Below are positions 61,006-64,000 of a stretch of DNA of 64,000 nt, piece by piece. Under the pieces are notes generated by a model. It was not told the origin of the DNA and did no database searches. It saw nothing but the letters and a program-made list of their open reading frames with translations. The position numbers and the translations under genes are program-made. Within the stretch, counting starts at the first letter, position 1; the number at the start of each line of letters is the position of its first letter. Source of the stretch: Duganella sp. CF517 (GTDB lineage: Bacteria > Pseudomonadota > Gammaproteobacteria > Burkholderiales > Burkholderiaceae_D); the NCBI RefSeq assembly GCF_900110275.1, contig NZ_FODC01000005.1, positions 248,001 through 312,000 on the forward strand, in the 5' to 3' direction.

Positions 61006-62679
61006 TCAGCGTGATCCGGAATTGTTAAGAGAGACGTTGGCCATGCCGGTCTGCGCGTTGTGCGCGGGACTGGGCTGGCACACCACACAGATCGACCAAA
61101 GGTAGCGCGCCAGCATCCATGCGAGCGTGAGCACCGCCACCAGTGCGATCATCAGGAAGACATCGTTGTAGGCGAGGATGTTGGCCTCGCGCGCGGCGGC
61201 GGCGCCAAGCGAGGCGACGCCTTGCGCGTTGCGCATCGTTGGATCGGCAAGCGTGGCGCCAAGCGACGCGCCGCCGCTTTGAATCCGCGCCGCCACCTGC
61301 GGATCGAGCAGGGTCAAATGCTCGACCAGGATGCTGGAGTGATACTTCTCGCGCACCACCTGGAAGGTGCCGACGATCGCGGAGCCGAGCAAACTGCCCA
61401 GCGTTTGCGTGATCGAGAACATGACGGAGAAGCTGACCAGGTTACTCGGCGCCGCGATCACGGCGCCAAAGCCGGAGACGAAGGTCGGCCCGATAAACAA
61501 GGCGCCGCCGAAGCCGAGCAGGAACTGGCTGACATACATATCGACCGGACGTGTCAGATTGGTGGCGTTGGAATCCATATACGCGCCGATCGCCATCACC
61601 ACCAGCGACACCATCAACTGCGCGGGAATGCGCGCCGGCGTGATCGTCAACGCGCTCGCCAGCAGGCCGGCCAGGGTGCCGATCATGACGATGATCCACA
61701 GCGTCTGCATCTGGTCGTTGGTCAGTCCGAGCGCCTGCAGGAAGCCCACCGTGCCGCTGGCCTCGGACTGCACGATGCGGATCAACAGCACGGACAACGC
61801 CAGCCGCGCGATGTTGGCGGTACTGAGCCAGCGCGTGTTGATCAACGGGCGGGCGCGGTTATGCTCGATCAGCAGCGCGCCGGCGATCAGCACGATGGCG
61901 CCGGCCAGGCACAGCCCCAGCCAGCGCGACTCGAACCACCATACGGTGCGGCCCAGCGCCAGCGCGGCGGACAACAGCGCCACGCCGGGCGCGAACAGCG
62001 CGAAGGTGACGAAGTCCATTTTTTCGAACGCCTTGATGCGGTCCCCCGGCGGCAGCTTGAGGAACAACACGCCGGCCAGCGACACCAGGGCCAATCCCAG
62101 CTCGAAGAAGTACAGGCCGCGCCACTCGCCGAACTCCATCAGGTCCGACGAAAACAGGCGCGCCATCGGCAGCGCCAGTTGCGAGAAGCCGATACCCAGC
62201 ACCACCGCCTTGACGCGATGCTGTGCCGGGAAGGCTTGCAAAACGTAATAGAGGCCCAAGGTTGAAAGCGCGGCGCCGCTCATGCCGTGGGCGGCGCGCA
62301 CCGCGATGGCCGACGCCAGCCCGTGCACGAACAAGTGCGCGACGGTGGCGACCGCGTACAGCACCAGGAACAATTCGGTGAACAGCCGCAGGCCATACTG
62401 CTGGCGGAATTTGACCAGCAGGAGGTTCATCGAGACGTTGGCCATCACGTAGGCGGCCGGCAGCCACTGGATCTCGGCCGAATAGACGCCCAGCGAACCT
62501 TGAAGGTAAGGCAGGTTGACCAGCACCAGCGCGTTGCCCAAGCCGCCGGTGATGGCGACGATGAAGCCGATGACGAAGAACGCCAATCGGCGTTCGGTCG
62601 TGTGGATAGGACTCGATGGCGATCCGGGGAGCACCGGTCGCTCGTGCGGAAGCCAAACTTGAGGGGCGTACACGTCCAT
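61006..62679 (-). CDS. EmrB-like MFS drug exporter (DHA2, 14 helices)
   Basis: 557 residues with about 14 hydrophobic helices. The DHA2-like region reads NLPYLQGSLGVYSAEIQWLPAAYVMANVSMNLLLVKFRQQYG; the C-terminus is soluble and short. It should export lipophilic compounds by proton antiport, working with the EmrA-like adaptor and NodT channel. The classic DHA2 motif GxLaDrxGrkxxl between helices 2 and 3 is poorly kept (KFRQQYGLRLF), as in a divergent EmrB subgroup common in Burkholderiales. The start at 62679 has no strong ribosome site. It is the first gene of the block that ends with lprI-like, read away from the catalase gene. Confidence 0.88.
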   Translation of the reverse strand: MDVYAPQVWLPHERPVLPGSPSSPIHTTERRLAFFVIGFIVAITGGLGNALVLVNLPYLQGSLGVYSAEIQWLPAAYVMANVSMNLLLVKFRQQYGLRLFTELFLVLYAVATVAHLFVHGLASAIAVRAAHGMSGAALSTLGLYYVLQAFPAQHRVKAVVLGIGFSQLALPMARLFSSDLMEFGEWRGLYFFELGLALVSLAGVLFLKLPPGDRIKAFEKMDFVTFALFAPGVALLSAALALGRTVWWFESRWLGLCLAGAIVLIAGALLIEHNRARPLINTRWLSTANIARLALSVLLIRIVQSEASGTVGFLQALGLTNDQMQTLWIIVMIGTLAGLLASALTITPARIPAQLMVSLVVMAIGAYMDSNATNLTRPVDMYVSQFLLGFGGALFIGPTFVSGFGAVIAAPSNLVSFSVMFSITQTLGSLLGSAIVGTFQVVREKYHSSILVEHLTLLDPQVAARIQSGGASLGATLADPTMRNAQGVASLGAAAAREANILAYNDVFLMIALVAVLTLAWMLARYLWSICVVCQPSPAHNAQTGMANVSLNNSGSR

Positions 62680-62779
62680 CGATGCCAGTTCTTATCGGTC
62701 TTTAAGGGGAGGAAGTTGTTGGAACGAGCATATCACTACGCACGTCATTAATGAAGTTCCGCAGGGCGGCCAAAAGGAA

Positions 62780-62806
62780 GGGGCGCCGGTTTTTGACCGG
62801 CGCCCC
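62780..62806 (-). terminator. Terminator hairpin of the catalase gene
   Basis: GGGGCGCCGGT (62780-62790) and ACCGGCGCCCC (62796-62806) form an 11-bp stem with loop TTTTG. On the minus strand it is followed by TTCCTTTT. It lies 22 bases after the catalase stop. Confidence 0.82.
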
Positions 62807-62828
62807 CTCACCCTACACCAACCGAAGG

Positions 62829-64000
62829 TTACAACGCAGCCGCGTCAACCTCGCGCTGGAAGTTCCGATGCGCGCCCAGGGCGGCCTTGAACTCGGCCAG
62901 CGCCGGCACCACGCCACCGGCGGGAACGCACCACAGCGATGGATCGGCCGAACCGTCTTCCATTTTCTCCGGCACGCCGGCCTTGCGCAGCAAGTCGGCG
63001 CCCGCCCCCACCGCCAGGATCGGCTTACAGTGACGGAACTGCTGGCGCACGAAATCGAGCGCGTCGGCGTCACCCATCAACATCTTGACACTGGCTTCGC
63101 CATCGGCGACGACCACCGCGTCGTACAACACCGGCGGACCGCCCTGGATGGTGATTTCCACATCCAGGGCGCTGCCATCGGCGGCGACCAGTTGGCCCAG
63201 GTGCGGCGCCACCACGCGCGGCACCGCGCCGGCGGCCAGCAAATCGGCGTAGATCGCCTTGACACCGGCGGCATCGACGCCATGCGCCGCCAGGATGGCG
63301 ACCTTGCGCGCCTGGACGCCAACGGCGCCGGGACGCGCCAGCAGCGACAGCGCCGGCGACGGTGCATAGTGCGGCTGCGGCGCGGTGGTCGCCAGCGGCA
63401 TCGGCGCCGGCACCTCCAGGCCCAAGCCCTGCGCCACGCCTTCGGCCAGCACCGGATCGACGTTGGCCAGCATCGACAGCAGGCGCACGCGGATAGCGAG
63501 CGTTTGCACGCGCCCCAGCTCGAAGCTGAACGCGTTGACGATGTGGGTCTGCTCCGACGGCGTCTGGCTGATCCAGAACAGGCGCGCCTGCGAATAGTGG
63601 TCGGCGAACAGCTCCGGCTTGCCGCGCACCTTGTCCTCCGGCGCCTGCTTCACGCTGCTGAAGGCGGTCTGGAAGCCGGCCATCCCGGCCTGGAACGGAT
63701 TACCGCCGGCCAGCGAGTTCGGCTCGTAGGCCACGCGTCCGCGCGCGATCGCCTGGCGATGCATGCCGTCGCGCTGGTTGTTGTGCACCTGCGCCACCGG
63801 CGTGTTGATCGGGATCTCGTGGAAGTTGACGCCACCGAGACGGCTGATCTGGGTGTCCAGATACGAGTGGATACGGCCTTGCAGCAGCGGGTCGTTGGTG
63901 AAGTCGATGCCCGGCACGATGTGCGCGGTGCAGAACGCCACCTGTTCGGTCTCGGCGAAGAAGTTGTCCGGATTGCGGTTCAAGGTCATCTTGCCGACGA
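62829..64000 (-). CDS. katE: Large-subunit monofunctional catalase KatE, C-terminal part (cut by window edge)
   Basis: At least 390 residues are visible; the frame is open to base 64000 so the N-terminus lies outside. The sequence VGKMTLNRNPDNFFAETEQVAF and the haem-proximal RIHSYLDTQISRLGG (proximal Tyr in S-Y-L-D-T-Q) identify a heme catalase. The last about 150 residues form the extra flavodoxin/class-I-glutamine-amidotransferase-like domain found only in large-subunit (HPII) catalases (KVAILAAHGVDAAGVKAIYADLLAAGA, YDAVVVADGEASVKMLMGDADALDFVRQQFRHCKPILAVG). It disproportionates hydrogen peroxide in the cytoplasm. It is followed by a strong hairpin terminator. Confidence 0.95.
   Translation of the reverse strand, partial: VGKMTLNRNPDNFFAETEQVAFCTAHIVPGIDFTNDPLLQGRIHSYLDTQISRLGGVNFHEIPINTPVAQVHNNQRDGMHRQAIARGRVAYEPNSLAGGNPFQAGMAGFQTAFSSVKQAPEDKVRGKPELFADHYSQARLFWISQTPSEQTHIVNAFSFELGRVQTLAIRVRLLSMLANVDPVLAEGVAQGLGLEVPAPMPLATTAPQPHYAPSPALSLLARPGAVGVQARKVAILAAHGVDAAGVKAIYADLLAAGAVPRVVAPHLGQLVAADGSALDVEITIQGGPPVLYDAVVVADGEASVKMLMGDADALDFVRQQFRHCKPILAVGAGADLLRKAGVPEKMEDGSADPSLWCVPAGGVVPALAEFKAALGAHRNFQREVDAAAL

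Overview
The window looks like a chromosomal segment of a high-GC betaproteobacterium, most likely Oxalobacteraceae (Massilia/Duganella/Telluria-like). The reasons are the strong G/C third-position bias, a polyhydroxyalkanoate phasin with an Ala/Pro tail, a large TonB-receptor/glycosidase set for maltodextrins, and many c-di-GMP and efflux genes. No rRNA or tRNA gene is visible, so the taxonomy is inference. Both ends cut genes: a PepSY membrane protein at the left and a KatE-type catalase at the right.

1-5264: the end of a PepSY/DUF3325 iron-uptake accessory pair, a secreted GH92 alpha-1,2-mannosidase, and a GAF-GGDEF-EAL protein with an intact EAL site. 5298-24081 is a maltodextrin/starch utilisation locus. 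On the minus strand, an SLC45-like MFS transporter, phosphoglucomutase and a secreted GH13 alpha-amylase run as one block. Divergent from them are a GH31 alpha-glucosyltransferase and an M2 dipeptidase. A TonB-dependent receptor (minus) is divergent from a cyclomaltodextrinase (GH13) and a three-part glycosidase/esterase fusion. The receptor/cyclomaltodextrinase intergenic region carries palindromes of the form GTAGTANNACTAC, yet no regulator is encoded nearby. Between the M2 gene and the receptor lie a REP-like inverted repeat and a deletion scar that removed the facing 5' ends of a tetR and a glutathione-transferase gene.

24071-31057: a GGDEF/EAL protein with a decayed EAL site, a methyl-accepting chemotaxis protein, two GNAT acetyltransferases, cytosine deaminase, and a phasin with a clear promoter and terminator. 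31126-46792: an MdlAB-type ABC exporter, a TPR-GGDEF cyclase, two small envelope/unknown genes, an M29-like peptidase, an Ig-like lipoprotein, a LysR regulator divergent from a PhyH dioxygenase/TIM-barrel isomerase pair, and a CHASE histidine kinase with an HD-GYP response regulator. 46965-56901: an OhrR-like regulator with a 2OG-Fe dioxygenase, a REC-histidine kinase, a candidate small RNA, a TetR-OMF-MFP-RND efflux operon and a GyrI-like protein.

56903-57645 is a small AT-richer islet of two unrecognised frames that interrupts the GC-rich background. It may be an orphan toxin-tip/immunity cassette; this is inference. 57632-62679 is a five-gene minus-strand block (EmrB-like MFS, EmrA-like adaptor, NodT-type outer-membrane factor, YnfA, LprI-like), followed by the catalase. 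The main candidates for something not yet described are the maltodextrin operator set, the islet, the sRNA at 49711-49777, the glycosidase-esterase fusion and the tetR/gst deletion scar.
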